A stretch of 64,000 nt of DNA, taken from positions 1 to 64,000 of the forward strand of contig DTSE01000175.1 in the NCBI GenBank assembly GCA_012965515.1, given 5' to 3'. The notes under the pieces are model-generated. The model searched no databases. It was not told the DNA's origin and was given only the letters and a program-made list of their open reading frames with translations. Below, piece after piece: positions 26,343-35,655 of the stretch. The first letter of the stretch is position 1. The number at the start of each line of letters is the position of its first letter. Both the position numbers and the translations under genes were made by a program. This DNA comes from Candidatus Melainabacteria bacterium. GTDB lineage: Bacteria; Cyanobacteriota; Vampirovibrionia; Obscuribacterales; Obscuribacteraceae.

Positions 26343-27161
26343 CTACGCCACTTTTTGTCCTTTAAGCTCAAAATCGGCCGGGCTGAGATAGTTTAGTGCA
26401 GAATGTAGCCTCCTTTTGTTGTAAAACACTTCGATGTAATCAAAGATCCGCATGGTTGCGTGTTCTCTGGTCCTAAACGTTTCGCGCCAAACTAGTTCAG
26501 CTTTTAAAGTCTTCCAGAAGCTCTCGGAGACAGCGTTGTCCCAGCAGTTGGCTTTTCCACTCATGCTTTGAGGGCAGACCCCCTTGAGGTTTTTCCGAAA
26601 CTCCTCGCTTGCATACTGGCTGCCTCTGTCAGAATGCACCAGTTTAGGATGTACACCTCTTCTCAAAACGCCCATCCTGTAGGCGCTTGCGACCAGGTCC
26701 GCGGTCATGTTGTTTTGCATTGACCATCCCACAATCATTCTCGAATGCAGATCAAGGAAAACTGTCAGGTAAAGCCAACCTTCGTGGGTTTCGATGTAAG
26801 TGATGTCGCTTACCCAAACTTCGTTTGGCTTGCCTGGATTGAATTTTCGATTCAACACGTTTTCTGATACTGGCATTTTGTGCTTCGAATCAGTCGTTGA
26901 TTTGTTAGCTCTAGTGCGTCTTGGCGCCAAACCTTTCTCAAGCATGATCTTTTCAACAGTGGTTCTGCTTACACAGATGCCTCTGTTCTTGAGTTCTTTG
27001 AACACTCTTCGAGATCCGTACGTTTGCCGGCTCTCGATGAATATCCTGTAAACCTGCTGAGAAAGCCAGATTCGGTGCTGTTGCCTCGCCGATGTTTCTC
27101 CCGCATTCTTCCACTTGTTGAATCCTGAGCGGCATACGTCCAGGACTCTGCAAAGCTTCAC
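26343..27161 (-). CDS. IS3-family transposase OrfB (DDE integrase)
   Basis: A frame of 272 residues as an isolated ORF, preceded in the same frame by about 24 further codons up to the slippery site. The rve domain has D in VSDITYIETHEGWLYLTVFLD, D in LVHSDRGSQYASEEF, and E in NAVSESFWKTLKAEL, the DDE triad. HTH_21 precedes (QTYGSRRVFKELKNRGICVS). It is made as a fusion with OrfA by -1 frameshifting and cuts and joins IS ends. Confidence 0.95.
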   Translation of the reverse strand: MKLCRVLDVCRSGFNKWKNAGETSARQQHRIWLSQQVYRIFIESRQTYGSRRVFKELKNRGICVSRTTVEKIMLEKGLAPRRTRANKSTTDSKHKMPVSENVLNRKFNPGKPNEVWVSDITYIETHEGWLYLTVFLDLHSRMIVGWSMQNNMTADLVASAYRMGVLRRGVHPKLVHSDRGSQYASEEFRKNLKGVCPQSMSGKANCWDNAVSESFWKTLKAELVWRETFRTREHATMRIFDYIEVFYNKRRLHSALNYLSPADFELKGQKVA

Positions 27162-27202
27162 AACGGCGTGATTAACTGATTCCGCGCGAATGAAGGCATA
27201 CT

Positions 27203-27472
27203 TTACTGCGAGGCTTTCGCAAAGTATGCCGCGGCTTTTTTTAGGATCTCGACCTCTTCTTCCAGTTCCTTGATTCGCCGCTGCATTTTGATGTGTTCGT
27301 CTATTTCCGAGCTCCGTTCTAGTTTTTGCTCGTGTTCTTTAATCCAGTTTCTGAGTTTCCACGCCGGCACATCAAGCTCCGACGCGACAGACTGCACGCT
27401 CCTACCAGGCGCAGTCGCCAGTTTCACAGCATTCTGCCTGAACTCGTAGTTGTATTGGTTGGGTTTGGGTTT
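27203..27472 (-). CDS. IS3-family transposase OrfA (HTH_Tnp_1)
   Basis: From ATG 27472 the protein has 89 residues: helix-turn-helix (YNYEFRQNAVKLATAPGRSV, then VASELDVPAWKLRNWIKE) and a leucine-zipper-like coiled coil (RRIKELEEEVEILKKAA). It ends at TAA 27203. The frame upstream of ATG 27472 continues into the IS end and is not used. Confidence 0.9.
   Translation of the reverse strand, partial: KPKPNQYNYEFRQNAVKLATAPGRSVQSVASELDVPAWKLRNWIKEHEQKLERSSEIDEHIKMQRRIKELEEEVEILKKAAAYFAKASQ
27236..27242 (-). promoter_or_regulatory. programmed -1 frameshift slippery site
   Basis: On the minus strand CTAAAAAAAGCC contains A7 near the end of OrfA. Slipping back one base continues into the OrfB frame with no stop for the whole length. 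This is the standard signal for making the OrfAB transposase of IS3 elements. Confidence 0.8.
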
Positions 27473-28591
27473 CTTCATGTCGCCTCCAAATTTTCCTTTT
27501 ACTGGCGAGTTTTGTCCAGAAATTTCTCTGTCCACTTTTGGAGGGGCTGTCCAGAGGACCATTGACTACGGAACTACCGAATGCAATAGTCGGATTTGGC
27601 AGGATATTGCCATAGGCCAATTTCAGATTGGCGCCGTTCAGTCGTACTGATTGATCAACTATTTTGATCTCCAATCGATTTTGATTTGCCTTCGCAAGCA
27701 GCTGTGGAAGCTCTGGAAGAGAACTTTCCAAGTCGGGCAAGTAATCGAGCTTTTCGGCCTTCAATTTGAATGGCGGCAATCTCGGTACGTCGAAAGCGGC
27801 GTCATATGGACGGCCAAGGAGTACAGCTAGACCTTGCTTTGCGCGCATCACTTTATTCAACATTAGGTCTCTGTTGATCCTGGTTCGCTCTACTGCAAGT
27901 TCAGCCCTCTGCACATCGAGTTCGGCCACATCACCGGCGTCGAATCGAATCTTAGCCATTGCGAGCAGGCGCTCATAGAGTTGACATAATTCACTTGCTG
28001 TCTCATATCGCTCTTGCGCGATAAGAAGTTCCGAATAGGTTCTACGAATGTCTCCGCGCAGCAACCACAATCCTTTTGCGATCTGAAGATCAGCTAGACC
28101 GATCTGCTTCTTAGCAGCAATAAGGCGCAGAGCTAGTTTCCACGGAGGCTCGATTGGAACACTGACGCCATATCGATAAGTGAATTCTGCTTTGTATCCG
28201 TTGTCTACGATAAAACTCGGATTCGGAAGTTCAGTCGCCTTTATTCGAGCCGACTTTGCGATTCCCAATTCCAAGCGAATGGAAGCTGCTCTGGGACTCT
28301 TCATCAGGGTTTCATCCATAGCCTGGTTAATCGATAATGCATTGCCAATCGGCCCTCGCAAGAGAGGTTCCGGTGTATTCGCTTTAGTCCCCGAAGGAAG
28401 CGCCGCCAACGTTTTCTGCAATGATTGTCTTACTGCGGCTTTCGCCGGATCTGCATCTTCAGTAGCACTCTGAGCAGGCGAAGCCAGTGTCCACATGGCA
28501 AGAGTCAAAAAGAGAAACCGGAGTTTCGCCGGAGATTCCTGGTTCATTCGTCTAAAACGTAATGGCATTGCTGTATCCATGCGAATCTTCT

Positions 28592-29041
28592 CTAAAGCTT
28601 TCGGGTAAAGGAAAAACGAGGATTCAACTTTTTGCCTTCAATGGTCACTTGTGCAACGATCAAATAGTCACCGGTCTGGTCAAGCTTCACCATTCCGTGA
28701 TAATGGTCGTTCGGCTCCTCCTCGGCGATTGGAAGTTCAACTTTCGTACCGTCAGGCTTGGTAATTACGAACGTACCAGTGACACCCTTCAGGTGTTTGT
28801 CCGATTTGTCATGCACGTAAAAGTCTAGATGTGCTACTCCATCAGTTTGTACGTCGGGCGATAGCTTGAAGCGATAACTGTCGATTTCAATAAATTCCTC
28901 CTTGGGAGCTTCGGTTTGTTTGACCGTTTCGGTCGAGGACGTTTGCGCTGCTGGAGTCTCTGGCTTGGTTCCTGACGAGCAGGATTGAAGGCTCAAGATT
29001 CCCGCAGAAAGTACGATTGAAGTCAAAAGCATTTTTTTCAT
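28592..29041 (-). CDS. FixH/YtkA-like lipoprotein of the czc operon
   Basis: A 149-residue lipoprotein (lipobox LQSC at ~17-20). After a Thr/Glu-rich spacer the domain from ~50 on (FKLSPDVQTDGVAHLDFYVH, then GMVKLDQTGDYLIVAQVTIE) is the YtkA/FixH-like immunoglobulin-type fold found beside metal efflux pumps. It lies 2 bp after czcA and 11 bp before the czcC start. It is probably a periplasmic metal-binding accessory, which is inference. The same domain is fused to the C-terminus of the adaptor at 42547. Confidence 0.7.
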   Translation of the reverse strand: MKKMLLTSIVLSAGILSLQSCSSGTKPETPAAQTSSTETVKQTEAPKEEFIEIDSYRFKLSPDVQTDGVAHLDFYVHDKSDKHLKGVTGTFVITKPDGTKVELPIAEEEPNDHYHGMVKLDQTGDYLIVAQVTIEGKKLNPRFSFTRKL

Positions 29042-29043
29042 GT

Positions 29044-32000
29044 CTATTTCTCCTTATTGATGTAGTTGTGTGGATCGATTGAGTCACCAGAAGATACGAT
29101 TGAGTCGCGGGAAGCGGCTCCCAGCGCCGCAGCTCCAAATAACTTAAAAAGTGCTGGTATTACCAATAGTGTCAGAGCAGTAGAGCTGACCATGCCACCT
29201 AGAATAACTACTGCAAGAGGCTGTTCGAGCTCCCTTCCGGTGCCCCCTAGAATGGCAATTGGAAGCAAACCTAGCGACGCAGTCAAGGCTGTCATTAGAA
29301 CCGGGCTTAGACGATCTATCGCGCCCTGTTTGATGCACTGCTCGAAGTTATTTCCTTCGGCCATTAGGTGCTTAAAGTGCGTAACCAACATGATGCCATT
29401 GCGGGTTGAAATTCCGAACAGCGTGATGAAACCCAGTAGCGAACCGATACTCATGACGCCACCAGAAAGAACAATCGCCCACATACCGCCGATCAATGCA
29501 AGCGGCAGGTTCATAAGGACAAGGACGGCTGATCGAGCACTTCTAAAGGCTGCAATCAGAAGTAGGAAGATTCCAATTATTGAAATCAGAGTGAGCAGAA
29601 CAAGTTGTTGGCTTGCCTTTTCCTGTGCTTCGAATTGGCCACCGTAGACAATGTAATAACCTGCGGGTAAATGGATGCTCTTGTTTAACTGCTCTCTTAT
29701 CCGATCAATCACGCTACCTAAGTCAGCGCCGCTGACATTTGCCTGAATGACGACACAGCGGGAGGTGCTTTCATGGCGAAGCGTGTTCGGGCTCGTGCCA
29801 AGGCCTATTTGGGCAACAGCACTTAGTGGCACCCTCACGCCGGATGGGGTGTCAACTAGTGTACCGGAGATCGCATCTACGCTCGCTTTGTACTCAGGCT
29901 TGAATCGCACTACAAGATCGAATGTTCGCTGCTCTTCCACTACCTGTGATACCACGACGCCGTTAAAGGCAGCCTCAATTGTGGTTGCGAGTTTCTCAAT
30001 GTTCAGTCCGTAGCGGGCTGCCTTGTCCCGATCCATCTGCACCCCGACTTGCGGAATTGGGATGATTGGTTCAATTTGAACGTCAACGGCGCCGGGTACC
30101 TTGGCGACTATCTTTTCAATATCTGCGGCAGCGCGATGTAAAACGTCTAAGTCAGGACCAAAGACTTTGATGGCGATGGCGGCATTTACTCCAGAAAGTA
30201 CATGATCCATTCGGTGTGAGATGTACGAACCAACGTTCACTACTAGCCCGGGTACAGTTCCTAAATCTTCGCGCAGGTGCTTCTTGACCGCGTCCCGGTC
30301 AGTGCCGGTTTTTAGTCTTATGTCAAGCTCGCTAAAATTGCTCGATCCATAGTCATCTGATCCCTGCGCGCGACCAGCCCGTTGGCCGGCCGCCATTACA
30401 TTGGAATGGCTCATTAAGTGGCCAGTGACGAACTTTCCAGTTTTGGTCGTCACGTCCAAGCTGGTACCTGGTACCGAATTAGCCGCGACAATCAGATTGC
30501 TTTCGTCAAATGTGGGAAGAAATTCTTTGCCAATGGAAACTAGTGGAACGAGGGACACCGCAAACAACAAAGATGCAGCTGAAAGTATAAGGCGAGGATG
30601 ATTCATCGAGAACGAGAGCAGAGGCTGATACCAGCTCTTCAGCAAATGAACAAATGTCGGTTCATGATCAGGCAGATCTCGCCGATTAAGCAGCATCATG
30701 CACATTCCTGGAGTTACGGTCAGTGCCACCACTAACGAAGCGACAATTGCGACTATGTATGAGAATCCCAGCGGAGCAAAAATTTTACCCTCCAGTCCAG
30801 ACAGGGAAAAGATTGGCAAAAAAACGAGCGCTACGATAAAGGTGGCATAAACAACGGAACTGCGAATTTCGCGAGAAGCATTGAAGATGACATTTATTGT
30901 CGGGAGTGGATCAGTTCTAAGGCTATTCTCTCGGAGACGTCTATAAACGTTCTCGACGTCGATAATCGCATCATCAACTACTTCGCCTATGGCTATGGCG
31001 AGACCGCCAAGCGTCATCGTGTTAATGGTCGCACCTTGCCACTTCAATGCAATTACAGCAGCCAGCAAGGAAAGAGGAATGGCGGTAAGGCTAATGAGCA
31101 CGGTTCGCCAGTTTTGGAGAAAAATGAACAGCACAACAATTACAAGGAGCGCTCCGAATGCCAGCGCCTCTATCATGTTGTGGATTGCTGTCTCAATAAA
31201 ATCTGCTTGACGAAAGGTGTACACAATTTTAACATCCGCAGGCAGACTTGGTTTCAGTGATTCAAGCATTTTTTCCACGGCAAGAGTTGTTTTAAGAGTG
31301 TTGGCCCATGGCTGCTTAGTCACACTAAGAATCACACCCTGCTTGCCGTTGACGATGCCGTGTCCAGTTTTGAATGCAGGACCAATTTGAATTGAAGCTA
31401 TGTCGCCCAGAAGAATCGGTACGCCGTTTCGTGCCGTGATGACTGTTTTCTTGAGATCCTGGAGAGATTTGACGCGCCCGAGACCCCGGATCAAATATTC
31501 ATTATCGGGAGTCCGTAGAAAACCACCCGGAACATTCATGTTGCTTCCACGAGCAGCGGCAAGCACTTGCTCTAAGGAAAGCTCGAAATCTTTTAGAGCT
31601 TTTGGATCTACAAAAATTTGGTATTGCTTTTCTTCTCCACCATACAGCACAACATTTGCCACGCCTGGAACAGACATAAGTCTGCGCTTCACGATCCAGA
31701 GCGCACTTGTGTGCAGATCCATGAGAGAAGTTGATCCTGTCGGAATCATGCCAATTCGTAAAATGTCTCCAACTGCGGTGGTGATTGGCATTAGAACAGG
31801 TTGTTCAGCGGTTGCAGGCAATCGATCACGAACACCTTGAATGCGCTCGGCGACCAATTGTCGTGCGGTGAAAACATTGGTTCCGTCTTCGAAGATAAGC
31901 GTCACCACCGAAAGACCAATAGTCGAAATTGAACGGACCAGTTGAACATTTGGAGTGCCGTTCAATGCAGTTTCAAGCGGCAAGGTTATGAGACTTTCGA

Positions 32001-32178
32001 CTTCCTCTGGCGCAAACCCTGGAGCGTCTGTTTGAACGACGACTTGTACGGGCGCGAAGTCCGGAAACACATCGACCGGCAGTTGGATAGTGACGACAAG
32101 ACCGTAAACCGTTAGAATCACTGCCGCGATGGCAACTATCCATCGATGCGTAATAGACCACAGAATAAGATTATTCAT
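29044..32178 (-). CDS. czcA: heavy-metal RND efflux pump (CzcA-like)
   Basis: A protein of 1044 residues, the normal size for HME-RND pumps. It starts with LILWSITHRWIVAIAAVILT and the typical LPVDVFPDFAPVQVVVQT. The helix-4 motif is GEVVDDAIIDVENVYRRLREN (~400-420), with acidic residues needed for proton transport. This motif matches the subgroup called HME3 in Nies's scheme better than CusA or classical CzcA, so the ion is uncertain. Its start overlaps the czcB stop by 8 nt. It moves metal ions from periplasm or cytoplasm through the CzcBC channel. Confidence 0.95.
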   Translation of the reverse strand: MNNLILWSITHRWIVAIAAVILTVYGLVVTIQLPVDVFPDFAPVQVVVQTDAPGFAPEEVESLITLPLETALNGTPNVQLVRSISTIGLSVVTLIFEDGTNVFTARQLVAERIQGVRDRLPATAEQPVLMPITTAVGDILRIGMIPTGSTSLMDLHTSALWIVKRRLMSVPGVANVVLYGGEEKQYQIFVDPKALKDFELSLEQVLAAARGSNMNVPGGFLRTPDNEYLIRGLGRVKSLQDLKKTVITARNGVPILLGDIASIQIGPAFKTGHGIVNGKQGVILSVTKQPWANTLKTTLAVEKMLESLKPSLPADVKIVYTFRQADFIETAIHNMIEALAFGALLVIVVLFIFLQNWRTVLISLTAIPLSLLAAVIALKWQGATINTMTLGGLAIAIGEVVDDAIIDVENVYRRLRENSLRTDPLPTINVIFNASREIRSSVVYATFIVALVFLPIFSLSGLEGKIFAPLGFSYIVAIVASLVVALTVTPGMCMMLLNRRDLPDHEPTFVHLLKSWYQPLLSFSMNHPRLILSAASLLFAVSLVPLVSIGKEFLPTFDESNLIVAANSVPGTSLDVTTKTGKFVTGHLMSHSNVMAAGQRAGRAQGSDDYGSSNFSELDIRLKTGTDRDAVKKHLREDLGTVPGLVVNVGSYISHRMDHVLSGVNAAIAIKVFGPDLDVLHRAAADIEKIVAKVPGAVDVQIEPIIPIPQVGVQMDRDKAARYGLNIEKLATTIEAAFNGVVVSQVVEEQRTFDLVVRFKPEYKASVDAISGTLVDTPSGVRVPLSAVAQIGLGTSPNTLRHESTSRCVVIQANVSGADLGSVIDRIREQLNKSIHLPAGYYIVYGGQFEAQEKASQQLVLLTLISIIGIFLLLIAAFRSARSAVLVLMNLPLALIGGMWAIVLSGGVMSIGSLLGFITLFGISTRNGIMLVTHFKHLMAEGNNFEQCIKQGAIDRLSPVLMTALTASLGLLPIAILGGTGRELEQPLAVVILGGMVSSTALTLLVIPALFKLFGAAALGAASRDSIVSSGDSIDPHNYINKEK

Positions 32179-33649
32179 GAGAGCCTACCTTCGGCATTGA
32201 TGATTTCGCGTTGTTATGCCGCTTTAGTCGACTCGATAGCCAGGAGAAAAACAGTCCGAGAAAAATTCCACCAACCACAGCAATCCCGATGAACAATGGA
32301 TCCGTTGTGTTTTTGGTCTTGATCACTTCTTCCGTGGGTCTAGCTTCAAATTTAGGTTCTGATGACTCAGCTTCCTTTTCGGATAGCATAGATTGAGAAC
32401 GTAGTTGAGACGCTCCATTCACCACAACCTGATCGCCTTCGTAGAGTCCATCGAGAATTTCGACGTAACCACGAATATGGGTGCCGGTTTTGACCAACAC
32501 GGGCTGAAAGTCATCACCATATTTTACATAGACAAACTGTTTGCCACCATCTGCGATGACAGCACCTGCCGGAACGACGACGGTCTCGATTGCTTGCTTA
32601 CCAGTAATGATGCTGGCAGTCACAAACATTTCCGGTTTTAAGATTCCCTTTGGATTGCTCGCTACTACTCGAACATGGACTGTACGCTCAGACTCTTGAA
32701 CTACAGAAGCAATCGATGAGATCGTTCCGGTAATTTCCGGTCCGACAGGATTTTGTATACGAACTTCTTGGCCGAGTCTAACTCGTGAAAGTTGATCCGG
32801 ATGGATGTCTAGAGAAATCCATATGGGGCTCAGATTGACGATTGAAAGTAGCTTTCGTGAAGTGTCAACGCTTTCACCCTGTGTGACATCGCGTGAGAAA
32901 ATGGTGCCCGTCGCCGGCGATAAAATGGGAACTTCCGCTAATACTTGTCCTTCGCTTAGAGCCTTATCGATCTGATTCTTTGGTACACCCAAAATGGCGA
33001 GCCGTCTTTTTGTCGCCTCCGTAATGCTTGCACGCCGCGCTTCTAGCGCCGCAATGTTTTGGGTAAGTTGTCTCCTTGTGCCTTCTAGTCGCGCTTTTGC
33101 CAAGTCGAGTGTATGAACAGCTTCGATGTAATTTTTTCGTGCTGTGATACCAGCGTCAAGTAGCTTCTGCTCACGCTCTACATCTGTCTCAGCATGTTGA
33201 ATATCTTTCGTTTGAAGTTGAACGTCATTCTGCGCTTGTACTCTCGCCTTGGTAATATCAGCTTGAATGGATGTTCGCTGATCAAGTAGCTCGGTTACAA
33301 CAGTGGCGACTTCTGCACTGTGCAGGGTTGCAAGGACCTGTCCTTTCCGAACGTTCGTTCCTTGCTGAACATCTATTTTTGAAATGACACCTGCGACAGG
33401 ACTGGTCACAAAGTTAATTCGATTGTCCGCAGGCTCTACCTTGCCGGTTATCTCCAATGTCGTTTGCAACCGTTTTCGTGTTACTGGCTCAGCTCTGAGT
33501 CCAATTGCCTGCTGACCTTCCGCTGTTATGTGCACCTTGCGGTCGGTTGCCACCATGGCGTCCTTGTTGGCAAACGCCTTGTCATGACCTTCGTGCGCCC
33601 AACAGGGAAGTTGTGCGAACAGCAGTATGACCAGAATAGCTATCTTCAT
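32171..33649 (-). CDS. czcB: CzcB-like periplasmic adaptor
   Basis: A protein of 492 residues with signal peptide MKIAILVILLFAQLPCWA, then a His-containing start (HEGHDKAF). Lipoyl halves, a long coiled-coil hairpin (~130-230) and the beta-barrel with the conserved VPAGAVIADGGKQFVYVK. Unusually it ends in a membrane helix (FIGIAVVGGIFLGLFFSWL) and a basic tail, so it is anchored at its C-terminus. The same layout is seen in the second CzcB at 55558. First intact pump gene of its operon. Confidence 0.9.
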   Translation of the reverse strand: MKIAILVILLFAQLPCWAHEGHDKAFANKDAMVATDRKVHITAEGQQAIGLRAEPVTRKRLQTTLEITGKVEPADNRINFVTSPVAGVISKIDVQQGTNVRKGQVLATLHSAEVATVVTELLDQRTSIQADITKARVQAQNDVQLQTKDIQHAETDVEREQKLLDAGITARKNYIEAVHTLDLAKARLEGTRRQLTQNIAALEARRASITEATKRRLAILGVPKNQIDKALSEGQVLAEVPILSPATGTIFSRDVTQGESVDTSRKLLSIVNLSPIWISLDIHPDQLSRVRLGQEVRIQNPVGPEITGTISSIASVVQESERTVHVRVVASNPKGILKPEMFVTASIITGKQAIETVVVPAGAVIADGGKQFVYVKYGDDFQPVLVKTGTHIRGYVEILDGLYEGDQVVVNGASQLRSQSMLSEKEAESSEPKFEARPTEEVIKTKNTTDPLFIGIAVVGGIFLGLFFSWLSSRLKRHNNAKSSMPKVGSHE

Positions 33650-33724
33650 TTAGAAAACTCACGCAAAGAAAAAAGACCCAGCAAAAACCTTCTGCACACA
33701 ACGAAGTGCACATCTAGTTTCTTG

Positions 33725-34169
33725 CTAGATCAAAATTGCGCAATTAATGAGATAGATTGGAACCTTGAAGGGTTGAGGCGGTGGGCGTGGGTGTGTCGCC
33801 TCGCCTATAAGGACAACTGTGGAGACAACATCCATAGCGTAATATGGAATTGGCGCTGCAACAGGTGAATTCTGAGAATCGGACGCATCGCGATTAGCAT
33901 TGCCCAGCATAGATGGATCGTGGCCATGCATTTCCATAGCGGAAACTGCAGTTACTTCTGGTGAGGCTGAACCAGGACTGTGAACTAGTTGCGTACTTAC
34001 CGCGCCATGGCTGTGAGTATGACTATGTCCATGGTGAGAGAGCTACATGAGTTGGCTTATCCGCACCCAACAGAAACGAAAGATCCAATTGGTCGACGTC
34101 ATGAAGGAACGTACCCGTCCAAAGGAAGCACGTCAGCATGAATGACACAATAGCGATTCGTTGAAGCAT
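33725..34169 (-). pseudogene. frameshifted His-rich secreted protein, first gene of the czc operon
   Basis: From ATG 34169 (GAGG upstream) 49 codons code MLQRIAIVSFMLTCFLWTGT..., a signal-peptide-like start, and end at TAG after a CTCTCTC run. In a second frame, starting at the same run, HHGHSHTHSHG leads to a long frame with EMHGHDPSML and a hydrophobic end, stopping at 33725. Joining both at the CT run gives one ~148-residue His-rich secreted protein. The shift equals one extra CT unit. It could be a pseudogene, a phase-variable gene, or a sequencing error. It lies 75 bp upstream of czcB. Confidence 0.5.
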
Positions 34170-34547
34170 GGTCCTCTCAGAAGTCCAAATCGATTGTCGC
34201 ATACCCTTGCTTAAAAATCTAACAAAAAGTTTGCAGAGTGGAGCCCTGTCATCGTCTATTGAAGGATGTCAAACAACCCAATTCCAGGCGCGCGCCTGCT
34301 CAGGTCTTCAGGTTCGTCTGCTGTCATAGCTACTTAGAACCCTACTTTGGCTCGATGGGAACGTTTTGGTCTGGTCGCCTCGTGGTCTCCTCAGTCTTGT
34401 TTCAAGACACAGTGCGGCACGTCCCGGCGGGAGCAGTTCAACCACTTTCTACGCACCGTTGCCAAAGCTACATCGCATCCCTTGACGACTGTGAATGCTG
34501 CCACTTGCCCGCTCGTCCGAATGGAATCAAGCCAGGCGCACGTGAGA
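34170..34547. other. intergenic region at the head of the czc operon
   Basis: About 380 bp between the His-rich gene start and the ssb terminator. It should hold the promoter of the czc operon. I see no clear operator palindrome and no supported gene. Confidence 0.4.
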
Positions 34548-34548
34548 A

Positions 34549-34574
34549 AGGGCAGGAACATTTGTCCCTGCCCT
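34549..34574 (-). terminator. terminator of ssb1
   Basis: AGGGCAGG and CCTGCCCT pair across a 10-nt loop (34549-34556, 34567-34574), read on the minus strand with a short T-rich stretch after it. It is 23 bp beyond the ssb stop. A near-identical stem follows the second ssb. Confidence 0.7.
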
Positions 34575-34596
34575 CGAATTGAGTTATGCAAGATGC

Positions 34597-35007
34597 TCAG
34601 TTTTTGACAGCTGACATTCTCGCTTTCTTGACTGGAGTCGAGTCGGACTGCTCACCCAGAGAGTCTTCGGTAGCCGTTGGCTTGCGCCCGCAGAGATGGA
34701 AGCTAGTGAGCTTAATCACAGGCTTGGTCATCTCGACTTTGACGCCATTCACTTCTTTGTTGAAGGTAGACAATGCAAGTCGTCCATGGATGGCAACCTC
34801 GCGCCCCTTGGTTATTGCTCTGAGAACGCGGTCGCCGAGCCCGTTCCATGCATCGCAATCTATCCACAGAGTTTTGTTCTCATCGTTATTTGCGGAGAAC
34901 TCTTTCACGGCGACAGAGAATTTGACGACCTTGTTTCCAGTGTCTCCGAATGAGATAGCATGGGGATTCTGACCGACATAGCCTATCACGAGTATGGTAT
35001 TGTTCAT
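34597..35007 (-). CDS. ssb: single-stranded DNA-binding protein, copy 1
   Basis: Starts at ATG 35007 (GGAGG upstream), 136 residues. It is an OB-fold SSB (MNNTILVIGYVGQNPHAISF, then FSVAVKEFSANNDENKTLWIDCDAWN, then GREVAIHGRLALSTF). The acidic Pro-rich C-terminal tip of host SSB, which recruits replication proteins, is missing and replaced by a short basic end. It is ~90% identical by eye to copy 2 at 47289. SSBs on mobile elements protect incoming single strands. A conserved three-stem hairpin lies 56 bp upstream. Confidence 0.95.
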   Translation of the reverse strand: MNNTILVIGYVGQNPHAISFGDTGNKVVKFSVAVKEFSANNDENKTLWIDCDAWNGLGDRVLRAITKGREVAIHGRLALSTFNKEVNGVKVEMTKPVIKLTSFHLCGRKPTATEDSLGEQSDSTPVKKARMSAVKN

Positions 35008-35062
35008 GGTGGCACCTCCAGTGCTTGTTAGTGCCTGCCAAACGAACACCACTTTCGGACGC

Positions 35063-35105
35063 CCAATGGACGCGCTTGCGCGCCCCTCAAGGGGCCTGCC
35101 ATTGG
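35063..35105 (-). promoter_or_regulatory. three-stem DNA hairpin upstream of ssb1
   Basis: CCAATGG (35063-35069) pairs with CCATTGG (35099-35105). Between them are two more hairpins, CGCGC-TT-GCGCG and CCCC-TCAA-GGGG. It lies 56-98 bp upstream of the ssb1 start. The same structure, with only the last loop changed to GCCA, lies at the same place before ssb2. Conservation of stems with change in a loop suggests the fold matters. A single-strand promoter like Frpo of F plasmid is a good model. Confidence 0.65.
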
Positions 35106-35156
35106 AAAGCGGTTGGAAGTTGTGTCAGTCTCGGGCACTTGTGACATGCACGGAGG

Positions 35157-35500
35157 AAGCCGCCTGTCCAAACCGTTTGCCAATGATTTTGTCGGTTTCC
35201 GAAATCGACGTGATCAGGCGAAGTCCAACTGGAGAGAACTCCTCGATAAACGATGTCTCTGGGCAAAGCGAGAATAGACTCTACGGTGTTCGCTTGCGGA
35301 GTGGACGCTTCGGTGAAGTTCGCGCTGACCGAGTGCCAGATATGTCACGCATTTGAACAATGATGGTAGCTGCGCTCGCTCTTCCCGGATGGCATCTACG
35401 GGGATTCATGCAGGTGTCTAAACCAGCAGTGTGGTCATATGTTCTGCTGAGACAAGAATTTGGTGTAGAGACGAAAGTTTAAAGGAACACACGCACAACT
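35157..35500. other. intergenic stretch upstream of ssb1
   Basis: About 340 bp between the ssb leader and the repeat at 35501. No gene or clear signal seen. Sequence 35111-35156 is nearly identical to 47803-47848 upstream of ssb2; after that the two diverge. Confidence 0.4.
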
Positions 35501-35655
35501 TCCAAAAGGGAAGCTCTGCCGCGACCTTCCTCGACGGCAAAGCTTCAATCTTGAAATGTTATGGGACAATACGTGAATTGTTCGTGAATACCAAGATTCA
35601 GGTTCTATAGTTTCAGAAGTGATTTTTATTTCTCTCCTCAAATCGAACTATGTCG
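35501..35655. repeat. 155-bp repeat, copy in the TPR gene 3' end
   Basis: It covers the 3' end of the TPR gene at 35613 and the sequence after it. The same block, with a 7-bp deletion and few changes, is at 61744-61894. Inside, GAAGCT-c-TGCCG and CGGCA-a-AGCTTC form a hairpin (about 35510-35545) that may end the TPR transcript. Confidence 0.75.

Larger units (their letters stand above)
26318..27553 (-). mobile_element. IS3-family insertion sequence
   Basis: The 1236-bp insertion has outer ends TGGACA (26318) and TGTCCA (27553), with an imperfect inverted repeat including AAGTGG further in. It encodes OrfA and OrfB with a -1 frameshift signal. It is inserted in the same direction as czcC. The bases flanking it (TTTTT on the left, GAGG on the right) show no short target duplication. 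Confidence 0.85.
25870..28580 (-). pseudogene. czcC: CzcC-type outer-membrane efflux protein disrupted by an insertion sequence
   Basis: The N-terminal part (28580 to 27554) has a signal-like segment and the TolC-fold repeat (SINQAMDETLMKSPRAASIRLELG and ILPNPTIAFG). It stops at the insertion. The C-terminal part resumes at 26317 and runs to 25870 (LPIFNFNQGDISLYRARIKQL and a coiled-coil end DLEQAIGTTFY). Reading across, the two match the intact paralogue at 60159-61571. It is the last pump gene of the first czc operon, so this pump has lost its outer-membrane channel unless the paralogue substitutes. N-terminal start uncertain (MPLRF or MNQES also possible). Confidence 0.85.
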
